Below the pieces are notes generated by a model. The model worked only from the letters and a program-made list of their open reading frames with translations. It made no database searches and had not been told where the DNA came from. From positions 1 through 21,626 of the IMG/VR virus record IMGVR_UViG_3300006925_000183: a stretch of DNA of 21,626 nt, one strand, 5' to 3'. Within the stretch, counting starts at the first letter, position 1. Each line of letters starts with the position of its first letter. This document shows, piece after piece, positions 15,316 to 21,626 of the stretch. The translations under genes and the position numbers were made by a program. The stretch comes from a virus.

Positions 15316-15573
15316 TTATCTTGCTTCTTGTTGTCTACGGACCCAATCAGCTCGTCTAGCATCATTCATTTGTTTACGTTTACGTGTAGTCGGTTTAGTG
15401 TATTCCCTATTTTGCTTGATAAGGTCAATTACACCATTATCTTTCATAATACGTTTCCACTTTCTAAGTGCTGCTTCAATGTTATTATTAATAACCCTTA
15501 CACCATTAGCATGACCATATAGGAATAACTCCTCACGTTCTTTTCTTACTTTTTTTTCTCGTTTGTATGACAT
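15316..15573 (-). CDS. rpsU: Ribosomal protein bS21 homologue
   Basis: The 85-residue product matches bS21 in order and spacing: GVRVINNNIEAALRKWKRIM (24-43), a Gly at 47, REYTKPTTRKRKQ (56-68) and a basic tail. E. coli bS21 has 70 residues; this one has about 20 extra charged residues at the N-terminus. bS21 binds the small ribosomal subunit near the anti-Shine-Dalgarno end of 16S rRNA, and phage copies are known from marine phages, where they are thought to enter host ribosomes. The gene has no evident Shine-Dalgarno (TTTATTAAATAAAATAT precedes ATG), unlike most neighbours. It is isolated by a terminator hairpin 19 bases upstream and by a 151-base leader downstream. Confidence 0.9.
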   Translation of the reverse strand: MSYKREKKVRKEREELFLYGHANGVRVINNNIEAALRKWKRIMKDNGVIDLIKQNREYTKPTTRKRKQMNDARRADWVRRQQEAR

Positions 15574-15591
15574 ATATTTTATTTAATAAAC

Positions 15592-15622
15592 AAAAAACAC
15601 CCATCGAACTAACGATAGGTGT
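15592..15622 (-). terminator. Rho-independent terminator upstream of bS21
   Basis: On the minus strand ACACCTATCG pairs with CGATGGGTGT (ten pairs, one T-G wobble) around a TTAGTT loop, followed by TTTTT and G. It lies 25 bases after the stop of the 52-aa gene and 18 bases before bS21. It ends the portal-to-core transcript or attenuates read-through into bS21. Confidence 0.85.
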
Positions 15623-15623
15623 C

Positions 15624-15631
15624 TATAAATA
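15624..15631 (-). promoter_or_regulatory. Putative late promoter octamer TATTTATA for bS21, abutting the terminator
   Basis: The minus strand reads AACACTATTTATAGACACC, one base before the terminator stem begins. If it is a -10 box, RNA would start inside the 5' arm of the hairpin, so the new transcript would escape termination while read-through RNA would not. Confidence 0.5.
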
Positions 15632-15647
15632 GTGTTTGTAAAGTTAA

Positions 15648-15806
15648 TTAAGACATTTTATCTAAACCATCTTTAAAATCAGATATAAGATTTCCAAATT
15701 CTTTTTGTTTATCGGCTGGTAACCTCTTAATCTTTTTAAGGTTCTTTTTGATAAATGATGAAAAATCAACACTTATTTCTTGAAGTCGTTCTAAATCACG
15801 ATTCAT
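15648..15806 (-). CDS. Hypothetical small protein (52 aa)
   Basis: This short gene's ATG (15806-15804) overlaps the TAA of the 325-aa core-like gene in a TAATG junction, a strong sign of translational coupling. The product is MNRDLERLQEISVDFSSFIK followed by KNLKKIKRLPADKQKEFGNL and ISDFKDGLDKMS: two charged helices, no Cys, no membrane segment. I do not recognise it. Placement at the end of the core/protease group suggests a minor prohead core or assembly protein, loosely comparable in place to the small T4 core proteins gp67/gp68, but no similarity is claimed. Confidence 0.75.
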   Translation of the reverse strand: MNRDLERLQEISVDFSSFIKKNLKKIKRLPADKQKEFGNLISDFKDGLDKMS

Positions 15807-16783
15807 TATTTCTTAACCTTACCTTTTTTGATATCTCTTTCAAGTTCTTCTGCAGCTCTTAATACATCTACAACTGATATATTAATTGGTACTTGACGAT
15901 ATTTTGATATTTTACGAACTGCCAACATCACAATTCTTTTTTCTTCGCTAGAAGCACCTTCTCCAATAATATCTTCGGTTACTGATTCAAAGTAAAGGTC
16001 AGACATCTTATCTTGAAGTTTAGGGTTTTTAAAATCAAACTGATACTTTTCCATTGCTCTTCTGGCTTTCAATGCCGATTTAGCAGCAACTACAAAGTAT
16101 CCTTTTTTAGAACCACCTAATTTCTTTTGTAGTTTATTTGCTTGGTCTTTGGTACCAATACCCTTTTGGTTTCCCTTTGGGTCTATGATTGAGTATTTGT
16201 TTTCACTTAGTATATCAGTTAGCTTCATTGACGATTCTTCATTTACAGATTCTTTAGCGAATTCTTTAGCGTTTTCCTTGTCGTCCTTATCAACGTCTTT
16301 TACTGGAAATTCTTTACCATCTACTTCGAACTCATCATCACCATTAGCAATTGCTTTCGCTCTTGCAGCGCCGAATTCGTTACCTTCTTTGATTTCGTAA
16401 TACTTACCAAGAACTTCACCCATCTCATCGTAACAAGACTCAAGTCTTTGTTGTAGGGTATTTACTTCTTTGATTGTATTAGTAAATACTTTGAATGACT
16501 CATTCATAGACTTCATGTGTCTACCAACAGTTACCTTGTCAAACCAATCTCCAGTTTCCTCAAGAGTTACCTTGTGTGCAGTCTCTACGATACCTTTAAT
16601 AGATTCGTATACTTCTCCCAAATTACCTGAACGATAGATTGACTCACCGAATTTCTTGTATTCAGAAACAGCTTTAAGGAATTCACGCTTTTCTTCGTTA
16701 GTCATTCCCTTTTGGGTTTCTTCATCGTTTATCTTCATACGTTTGTATGTAGATTCGTTTAGTAGTTCTTTTAAATTTTTCAT
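15806..16783 (-). CDS. Putative prohead core / head assembly protein (325 aa)
   Basis: The ATG overlaps the protease TAA in a TAATG junction, with GGAG four bases upstream. The product is charged and helical. The N-terminus MKNLKELLNESTYKRM has an LNE/S site of the (I/L)xE type cut by gp21-family proteases. Residues 138-163 (AAARAKAIANGDDEFEVDGK region, then EFPV) form a motif I recall in marine T4-like phage head proteins, of unknown role. A second half starts with MKLTDILSENKYSI (186-199), as if a second leader or fused domain; KKGYFVVAAKSALKARRAME follows. The position after the protease is that of T4 gene 22, but the protein at 14103-15164 is the better gp22 candidate, so two core-like proteins may exist here. 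Confidence 0.75.
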   Translation of the reverse strand: MKNLKELLNESTYKRMKINDEETQKGMTNEEKREFLKAVSEYKKFGESIYRSGNLGEVYESIKGIVETAHKVTLEETGDWFDKVTVGRHMKSMNESFKVFTNTIKEVNTLQQRLESCYDEMGEVLGKYYEIKEGNEFGAARAKAIANGDDEFEVDGKEFPVKDVDKDDKENAKEFAKESVNEESSMKLTDILSENKYSIIDPKGNQKGIGTKDQANKLQKKLGGSKKGYFVVAAKSALKARRAMEKYQFDFKNPKLQDKMSDLYFESVTEDIIGEGASSEEKRIVMLAVRKISKYRQVPINISVVDVLRAAEELERDIKKGKVKK

Positions 16784-17421
16784 TATACTCCAAAATCACA
16801 TTCACAATATCCACCAACCTCACACATGATGTCTCTCATCATATTGTTAGCTTTATTGTATTTATAAGTATTCTTTTTAACAGTAACCGATTCGTTTATC
16901 GTACCCTCGTTTGTTGGTGAGAGAAATGCTCCATGAGTTGATGGGTTAGAAACAAAGTCCCAACATATCAAATCAAAGTCTTGTTCTACTGCGACGGTGT
17001 CTTCACCAATTTGTTTTACGGAACCCATACCTCTTGACGAGATACCAACAGTACACCCAGCTTTTACTAATTCTTGTAAAATCTTTCCAGCTGGTGTATT
17101 TAGTATTTCAACTGTTCCAACAACATCATCACCATTCCATGATACTTCACGGATAATGTGTGATGTGTTCTTTAATTCGACTACACCACTTTCAGGATGG
17201 TCCAATTCACCATAAGCACGATTCTCTTTGATTTCACGTCCTTGGTATTTCTTTACTTCACGTTCTAAGATGTTACGTGGATACACTCTACCATTTTGGT
17301 TTTTAGCATCAGCACGTTGTAACACACCATTTACTAAGAAACGACCAGTCTGGTCCTTTGCTTCTTGTAACATAGTAGGTGTTACTTCAAATATCATTGT
17401 ATCTACAAGTAGTTGTTTCAT
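16783..17421 (-). CDS. 21: Prohead core maturation protease (T4 gp21-like)
   Basis: The frame can be read from a TTG at 17475, but the ATG at 17421 is chosen: the 46-aa gene ends one base before it and the product is then 212 residues, the length of T4 gp21. Family motifs are the catalytic His in GELDHPESG (His75) and the Ser in TVGISSRGMG (Ser128 or 129), with FDLICWDFVSNPSTHGAF following. It is a serine protease of the herpesvirus-assemblin-like fold that acts inside the prohead, cutting core proteins and the capsid precursor after (I/L)xE. The sequence GTINE/SVTV (after Glu177) is a plausible self-cleavage site that would remove 35 residues, including a Cys-rich end (CEVGGYCECDFGV). The start has weak Shine-Dalgarno and is probably coupled to the small gene. 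Confidence 0.95.
   Translation of the reverse strand: MKQLLVDTMIFEVTPTMLQEAKDQTGRFLVNGVLQRADAKNQNGRVYPRNILEREVKKYQGREIKENRAYGELDHPESGVVELKNTSHIIREVSWNGDDVVGTVEILNTPAGKILQELVKAGCTVGISSRGMGSVKQIGEDTVAVEQDFDLICWDFVSNPSTHGAFLSPTNEGTINESVTVKKNTYKYNKANNMMRDIMCEVGGYCECDFGV
16859..16866 (-). promoter_or_regulatory. T4-type late box TATAAATA in coding orientation, inside the protease gene
   Basis: The minus strand reads ACTTATAAATACAAT, within the protease C-terminal codons and 75 bases before the 325-aa gene. It is the only exact TATAAATA on the coding strand. It could be a promoter for the downstream core gene or chance in Lys/Tyr codons. Confidence 0.25.
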
Positions 17422-17422
17422 C

Positions 17423-17563
17423 TTAGTTTTCCCACACCTTTTTCTTACGATATAAATCAAAGAACACTCTTGCAAGTTCTCTACGTATCAATAGTCTGAT
17501 ATCTTCGAGGTCTTGTACTTCGAGGTCTTCGTTTAATTTATTTTTATTACACCCACACGACAT
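17423..17563 (-). CDS. Hypothetical small protein (46 aa) coupled to the protease gene
   Basis: The ATG at 17563-17561 lies one base after the TAG of the preceding gene, and its TAA ends one base before the protease ATG, so it fills the gap exactly. The product is MSCGCNKNKLNEDLEVQDLE followed by DIRLLIRRELARVFFDLYRK and KKVWEN: an N-terminal Cys-Gly-Cys, an acidic stretch and a basic amphipathic helix. I do not recognise it. Tight packing on both sides and a sensible amphipathic pattern support a real gene. A minor core protein or protease partner is possible by location only. Confidence 0.72.
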   Translation of the reverse strand: MSCGCNKNKLNEDLEVQDLEDIRLLIRRELARVFFDLYRKKKVWEN

Positions 17564-17564
17564 A

Positions 17565-18095
17565 CTATGCGCTCAATTCTTTTAAGTTACGAGCAACTTT
17601 TAACATTCTTTCTGAAATCTTACCGAATCTTTTTTGTGTAGACTTCCAATATTGTTCATTAGATACACCCATTTCATTTTTTAACTTAGTGTTCTGATTT
17701 ACAATCTTTTCAACTTCGTACATCATTCGATTAATCTCTTTGATAGATTTATTTACTTTTTGATGTGCCTTCATAGAGTCATCTTTTTTGTAATCTCTAT
17801 AAGTAGCTTCGATTATACGTTCTAGCTTATCTTCTAATTTCTTCATAGTTTTAGACTCCGTATTTATCTTTTTTGTTTTCTTTGGTTTTTTATAACCAAG
17901 TACCTCTATGTGGTCAGTATCCAAATCATCTTCATCTTCACTCTTTGCAAATGCGTTAGGAGTTTTAGGTGGGCCTGCTCCCCCATCCATATTAGATGTT
18001 ACATTAGCCTCATCTACCTCTTCCTCTTTAAGAGTTTCGATTGACTCCAGCTCTTCAAACTTACCTTCCAATTGTTCTAGTAAGAATTTAGACAT
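17565..18095 (-). CDS. Hypothetical head-cluster protein (176 aa)
   Basis: The frame is open from 18128, but the ATG at 18095 is preferred because GGAGGG lies six bases upstream and it gives MSKFLLEQLEGKFEELESIE. It overlaps the preceding gene by eight bases. The first third is acidic with a Gly/Pro turn (MDGGAGPPKTPNAFAKSEDE); a Lys-rich segment (KKPKKTKKINTESK) follows; the rest is helical coiled-coil-like (KKLEDKLERIIEATYRDYKK to KVARNLKELSA). The gene is between portal and protease, the place of T4 genes 67 and 68 (prohead core), so a core or portal-associated role is possible. No family is recognised. Confidence 0.78.
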   Translation of the reverse strand: MSKFLLEQLEGKFEELESIETLKEEEVDEANVTSNMDGGAGPPKTPNAFAKSEDEDDLDTDHIEVLGYKKPKKTKKINTESKTMKKLEDKLERIIEATYRDYKKDDSMKAHQKVNKSIKEINRMMYEVEKIVNQNTKLKNEMGVSNEQYWKSTQKRFGKISERMLKVARNLKELSA

Positions 18096-18933
18096 TTGAA
18101 ACCCTCCGTAACTCTTGTAAAAGTTCATGATATCTTAGAAGAGATAAAATCTGATTCTCATTGATTATTTTAGAATTTGTAATGTTATCAATAAGATTTA
18201 CAGTTTCATTTAGTTTTATTTGTGCTACTTTATCCGATACATCTACTGCTTTGAAACTTTTCTTTAGTTTCTTAACTTCAGTTATAACAAATGACTTTAA
18301 TTTAGTTGAATTATCAACGTTGTTGATATAATTCTTTAAAATCATCTTTTGTTCTTCTGATAAAGTTGTGTACTTTGAGTTAAATGATTCAACCAAGAAC
18401 TTATAAGCCAACAACCTAACTTCTTTAGATTGGTTGTTATACTCAGTATTATCAGATTCAGTTACAATCTCAACATTTGATTTAGTGATTACTTCGAGTA
18501 TTGTATTTTTACAAGTAACGTACTCTTTTGGAGATGTCAAACTTGTATTTTCAAACATTTTGTAAACCGATGCCATTTCACGATAATTAGTAACACGATA
18601 TTTAAAGAAGTCCTCCATAACAAATGACTCTTTGATTGATTTAATCAAATTATACTTTTGTCTACGAAGAATACCCTCATTTAAACTACCACGTTCTTCC
18701 AATACAATATTTAAAAACTCCTGAGCCTGATATTGGTTATCGAAGTTTTCTTTAGTTAAAGATTGATACAATTTTAACTCTTTGTTTAATTCAGTACCTC
18801 TTTTGAAATGTTTCTTTATTATTTCCAAGGCAAGAGAATCTTTGTTCGCAAGTGTATCGGATGCGATTTGCTTTACGAGTAATTCAAATAGAATACCCGT
18901 ATTTTTAAACTTGCTGTGTTTTAATTTGGCCAT
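18088..18933 (-). CDS. Hypothetical head-cluster protein (281 aa)
   Basis: The start MAKLKHSKFKNTGILFELLV at 18933 has AAGG six bases upstream and follows the portal stop by 49 bases that contain a promoter-like octamer. The product is almost wholly helical and Lys/Glu/Asn-rich, with no Cys motif, membrane segment or known catalytic signature. The N-terminal KHSKFKNTGILFELLVKQI block looks strongly conserved; I believe similar unnamed proteins occur beside the portal gene in marine T4-like phages, but cannot verify this. Its neighbours (portal before, acidic protein and protease after) suggest a role in prohead initiation or the neck. It overlaps the next gene by eight bases. Confidence 0.78.
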   Translation of the reverse strand: MAKLKHSKFKNTGILFELLVKQIASDTLANKDSLALEIIKKHFKRGTELNKELKLYQSLTKENFDNQYQAQEFLNIVLEERGSLNEGILRRQKYNLIKSIKESFVMEDFFKYRVTNYREMASVYKMFENTSLTSPKEYVTCKNTILEVITKSNVEIVTESDNTEYNNQSKEVRLLAYKFLVESFNSKYTTLSEEQKMILKNYINNVDNSTKLKSFVITEVKKLKKSFKAVDVSDKVAQIKLNETVNLIDNITNSKIINENQILSLLRYHELLQELRRVSNV

Positions 18934-18962
18934 TGTAAACCTTATCTATTACTATTCCAATT

Positions 18963-18970
18963 TATAAATA
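18963..18970 (-). promoter_or_regulatory. Putative late promoter octamer TATTTATA for the 281-aa gene
   Basis: The minus strand reads TTACATATTTATAAATTGG, 29 bases before the ATG at 18933, in the 49-base gap after the portal gene. Confidence 0.5.
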
Positions 18971-18982
18971 TGTAAAAACTCA

Positions 18983-20833
18983 TCAAATCGTGTCATCGAT
19001 AAGATTTCTCTCATCTAATAAACCCGATTCAGCCTTTTCATCTTCTAATAAAGATTCATTTAGAATCTTAGTTGTTTTGCGTTTAACGTTTTTCAAAGAT
19101 GATTTCAAAGCTTGTGTTTGCTCGTAAGCAAGTGGTGAATTTTTATACTTATGATATGTTGCGGCTGGTTTAATATCGGTCTTTTGACCAAGTGGGTCTC
19201 TGCCAAATGCACTATCATCCGTTTTATAGTTACCTGATGTTGATGGTCTACCAGCGCCATCAAACCCACCTTCAGGAGAACCACCATCATCGTTAGGTGT
19301 TTGATGCATTTGTGCCAAATCGTGTGGTGTGCCAAATGACTCGCCAGTTTTAACTGGATCATTACCTTCATCTTCAATTTGAGCTTGTCTAAATCCGAGT
19401 TTTAAATCTCCAATAACTTTACCTTGTTCAAGAGCCCACTCATCATCACTCATATTGAATATGTTCTTATACATCCATTCTTGAGAAACCATTTTGAGGT
19501 CTTTCATATCAGATACCAATGATACCTTCTCAGACCACAATGCAGCTTTCTCTTGTTCGTATATGATAGATGGGTTTGTAAGTTCCAACTCAAAGTTAAC
19601 AAGGTCTTCGTTTTCGTAACCTTGTGAATATAAGTGAACAATTGCAATCTTAGTTAATTCAGAAAGAACAATCTTTTGGATTCTCTCAACTGAACGTGCG
19701 AATCTGATGTCCTCTTGTGCAAGAGTTGCCTTACCTTCAACTGACTCATCGTACCCAATAAATGCTTTTGGTACTTTTAGTGCAGCCATCATTCTATTTC
19801 TTAGGTATTCTATATCATCAATACCACCGAATTCCATACCACTTAGTGTATCTATCTCAGTACCACTTTGACCACCACGAACTGGTAGGTAGTAATCATC
19901 TAACATATTCATTAGATTAAACTTGAGATTGTAGTCACCAGTATTTTGGTCAAGATATGGTACTTTCTTCATTTGGTCAATGATACCTCTCATGTGGTTA
20001 TCAACTTCACCAGGTGGAATGTTACCTACATCAATTTTAAATGTACGTCTTTCAGGTGCTCTCATAATTCTATGAATCATCATAGCATCTTCCATAAGAG
20101 TCAACTGCTTCCAAGTCTTTCTTGCACCTTCTAGCAACGAACGACCATATGGAAGGAAGTTTGTATCTGCTAATAAACGGAAATGTGCGATTTGATAGAA
20201 CTCAAAGTAATCAGCGTTCTTGTTTACACTTGCACCATGAGCAGCACCCATTGAACCTAATTTAAATCTTACTTCGTATGGGTTTTCGGGATTAAACCCT
20301 TCTTCTCTTTCTACTTCGTATGCTGACATTGGTGATACGTTTACAATACCAACACCTTCTTCAATATCAAGATGTAGGAAGTAGTCACCATATTTATTCA
20401 TACCACGAATCCAAGCCCAAAGATTGAACTCAATATTCATTACATCGTAAAATAGGTTGTGAAGAATCTTTTTTACGTTCTCGTCATTAGTTTTAATTCT
20501 AAGAACATCACCCATGTCATTTTTTAGAGTACACTCATCGGCGTATATATCTAATACTGAGTTTAGAATGGAATCTTTATCCATTGCTTCGTAATCAGTA
20601 TATAGTTCTAATTTATTTGAATGATAATTAAATTGATTGTTATACGTTTCCCAATTTCTACGAGAGGTATGCATTCTACCAAACCTATCGTAATAAGATG
20701 AACCACGGAGGTTACCCTGAGATTGTAGTCTTTGAGTATCGATAGTTTGGGTACGACCCTTACCAATCCTACGGACAACAACTTGAGTGTTGAATAATTT
20801 TCCTAACCTATTAAATAGTGATTTATCTGCCAT
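18983..20833 (-). CDS. 20: Portal vertex protein (T4 gp20-like)
   Basis: The 616-residue product is longer than T4 gp20 (524). Conserved portal blocks are seen: LELYTDYEAMDKDSILNSVL (75-94) with DIYADE, an acidic and aromatic stretch around 138-156, RIMRAPERRTFKIDVGNIPP (256-275), DYYLPVRGGQSGTEIDTL (313-330) and MMAALKVPKAFIGYDESVEG (348-367). It forms the dodecameric ring at the packaging vertex, through which the terminase moves DNA. The extra length is a flexible Gly/Pro/Asn-rich C-terminus (about 485-570), then a charged tail with ILNE/SLLED, a possible prohead-protease site. The gene starts 73 bases after the terminase gene with a weak Shine-Dalgarno (GAGACG). Confidence 0.96.
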   Translation of the reverse strand: MADKSLFNRLGKLFNTQVVVRRIGKGRTQTIDTQRLQSQGNLRGSSYYDRFGRMHTSRRNWETYNNQFNYHSNKLELYTDYEAMDKDSILNSVLDIYADECTLKNDMGDVLRIKTNDENVKKILHNLFYDVMNIEFNLWAWIRGMNKYGDYFLHLDIEEGVGIVNVSPMSAYEVEREEGFNPENPYEVRFKLGSMGAAHGASVNKNADYFEFYQIAHFRLLADTNFLPYGRSLLEGARKTWKQLTLMEDAMMIHRIMRAPERRTFKIDVGNIPPGEVDNHMRGIIDQMKKVPYLDQNTGDYNLKFNLMNMLDDYYLPVRGGQSGTEIDTLSGMEFGGIDDIEYLRNRMMAALKVPKAFIGYDESVEGKATLAQEDIRFARSVERIQKIVLSELTKIAIVHLYSQGYENEDLVNFELELTNPSIIYEQEKAALWSEKVSLVSDMKDLKMVSQEWMYKNIFNMSDDEWALEQGKVIGDLKLGFRQAQIEDEGNDPVKTGESFGTPHDLAQMHQTPNDDGGSPEGGFDGAGRPSTSGNYKTDDSAFGRDPLGQKTDIKPAATYHKYKNSPLAYEQTQALKSSLKNVKRKTTKILNESLLEDEKAESGLLDERNLIDDTI

Positions 20834-20871
20834 AATTTCGTCTCTAACTAAAAGTATATACTTCTACAAGT

Positions 20872-20879
20872 TATAAATA
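20872..20879 (-). promoter_or_regulatory. Putative late promoter octamer TATTTATA for the portal gene
   Basis: The minus strand reads TTGTATATTTATAACTTG, 38 bases before the ATG at 20833, in the 73-base gap after the terminase gene. Confidence 0.5.
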
Positions 20880-20906
20880 TACAAAAAATAAATTAAAGTA
20901 CCAAAT

Positions 20907-21626
20907 TTAAAGTAACCAAGTTAAATCTTGGTCCTTTCCATGTTGGTCTTTTTGTTTCCATGGGTCTTGGCCGAGGTTACGGTTAGAATAAACACCGGTA
21001 CTTGACTTACCCATATGCCCTAATGTAGTTCTCGTTAAATCCATACCCTGTTGTCTTAATTTTAATGCCGTATCACGTACCCAAAGACCGGTGGAGAATG
21101 ATATCACCAAGTCATCATTATAACCACGTTGTGCTTCAGCTCTACTACCATTCCATATGAATACAAACAATTCGTCTATAAGTCTCTTAGAATGGATTAT
21201 AGGGGTCCTCTCTCTCATATACATATCTAACTTAGATATTACTAATGGTCGAGTTCTACTTGTCATAGAAAATCCAGGAACCATATCCTCTTTACGTTTT
21301 AAGTCAAAACCTTTTCTGAGATGTATATCATCATCTATGTAACCTACATCTCTATATGAATAATATAGATTATCATAGTTTCTATCAATTACTTCTTGTA
21401 TCACTGCCCAACCAATATTTGCGTTTTCAATCACCAACATTGCGTTGTTCCATTCCGCCGCTACCGAAGTTAACATTGCACCATATTGTTTAGTATCAAT
21501 CTTACCTTTGTATTCTGCTACTTGTTCAACAGTCTCTACATCGAATACATGGAATGCTGAATAATCGGATGAGTCACCTCTTGCGACATCGGCAACTACT
21601 ACATAATCACGAGAATAATTTGGATA
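20907..21626 (-). CDS. 17: Large terminase subunit (T4 gp17-like), C-terminal nuclease domain, partial at 5' end
   Basis: The frame is open to the right edge (first visible codon TAT, 21626-21624), so the N-terminal ATPase domain lies outside the window. The visible 239 residues are the RNase H-fold nuclease domain that cuts concatemeric DNA at headful packaging. The three acidic residues are present: Asp in VVADVARGDSSDYSAFHVFD (visible residue 13, like Asp401 of T4), Glu in LVIENANIGWAV (67, like Glu458) and Asp in GYNDDLVIS (171 or 172, like Asp542). The C-terminal tail (LGQDPWKQKDQHGKDQDLTW) is usual in length. It is followed by the portal gene rather than by T4 genes 18 and 19. Confidence 0.96.
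   Translation of the reverse strand, partial: YPNYSRDYVVVADVARGDSSDYSAFHVFDVETVEQVAEYKGKIDTKQYGAMLTSVAAEWNNAMLVIENANIGWAVIQEVIDRNYDNLYYSYRDVGYIDDDIHLRKGFDLKRKEDMVPGFSMTSRTRPLVISKLDMYMRERTPIIHSKRLIDELFVFIWNGSRAEAQRGYNDDLVISFSTGLWVRDTALKLRQQGMDLTRTTLGHMGKSSTGVYSNRNLGQDPWKQKDQHGKDQDLTWLL

Noticed and set aside
17422-17475. TTG start giving the protease 18 extra residues
   Set aside because: The extension overlaps the 46-aa gene, lacks a Shine-Dalgarno, and makes the protein longer than the 212 residues of T4 gp21.

Overview
The window is a stretch of the late (virion morphogenesis) region of a T4-like tailed phage (myovirus type). Recognisable T4-family genes are the large terminase (gp17), portal (gp20), prohead protease (gp21), an acidic gp22-like core/scaffold protein and the major capsid protein (gp23). 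A phage-encoded ribosomal protein bS21, a PhoH-like ATPase and tail/fibre genes whose N-termini read WKKVI(V/T)SGS are traits I associate with marine T4-like phages, so an aquatic host is likely, but the host cannot be named from this sequence. The DNA is AT-rich, the capsid gene visibly less so. Several genes carry good Shine-Dalgarno sequences, which argues against a host that ignores them.

Every gene I support lies on the minus strand, so transcription runs from high to low coordinates. Right part (21626 to 12474): terminase C-terminus (cut by the window edge), portal, two unrecognised head-cluster genes, a 46-aa gene, protease, a 325-aa core-like protein, a 52-aa gene, then a terminator, bS21, the acidic scaffold and the capsid protein, closed by a strong terminator. 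Several of these genes touch or overlap by 1-8 bases. Middle (12362 to 11700): phoH-like gene. Left part (11640 to 1): a 1724-residue fibre/tail protein with tandem Ig/cadherin-like repeats, a small structural protein, three further mosaic tail proteins, two small unknown genes followed by a terminator, and a collagen-like fibre gene cut by the left edge. No gene-free stretch exceeds 300 bases; the longest is 3995-4184 (190 bases), holding a terminator, a promoter-like octamer and a leader.

The right part supplies DNA packaging, prohead core, shell and maturation protease; the left part supplies surface and fibre proteins that share sequence cassettes with each other. T4 genes 18, 19 (tail sheath and tube) and 24 are not here, and 17 sits directly next to 20, unlike T4.

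Most notable: (1) the collagen-like fibre begins with a degenerate intein-like (Hint) domain that keeps the C-terminal His-Asn-Thr cleavage junction but lacks the N-terminal nucleophile, with no room for an N-extein; (2) an octamer TA(C/T)TTAT(A/T) on the coding strand occurs in eight of the nine intergenic gaps of 48 bases or more, a probable late-promoter element that is also the reverse complement of the T4 late box TATAAATA; (3) at bS21 this element abuts a terminator hairpin; (4) sequence modules are shared among neighbouring tail proteins.
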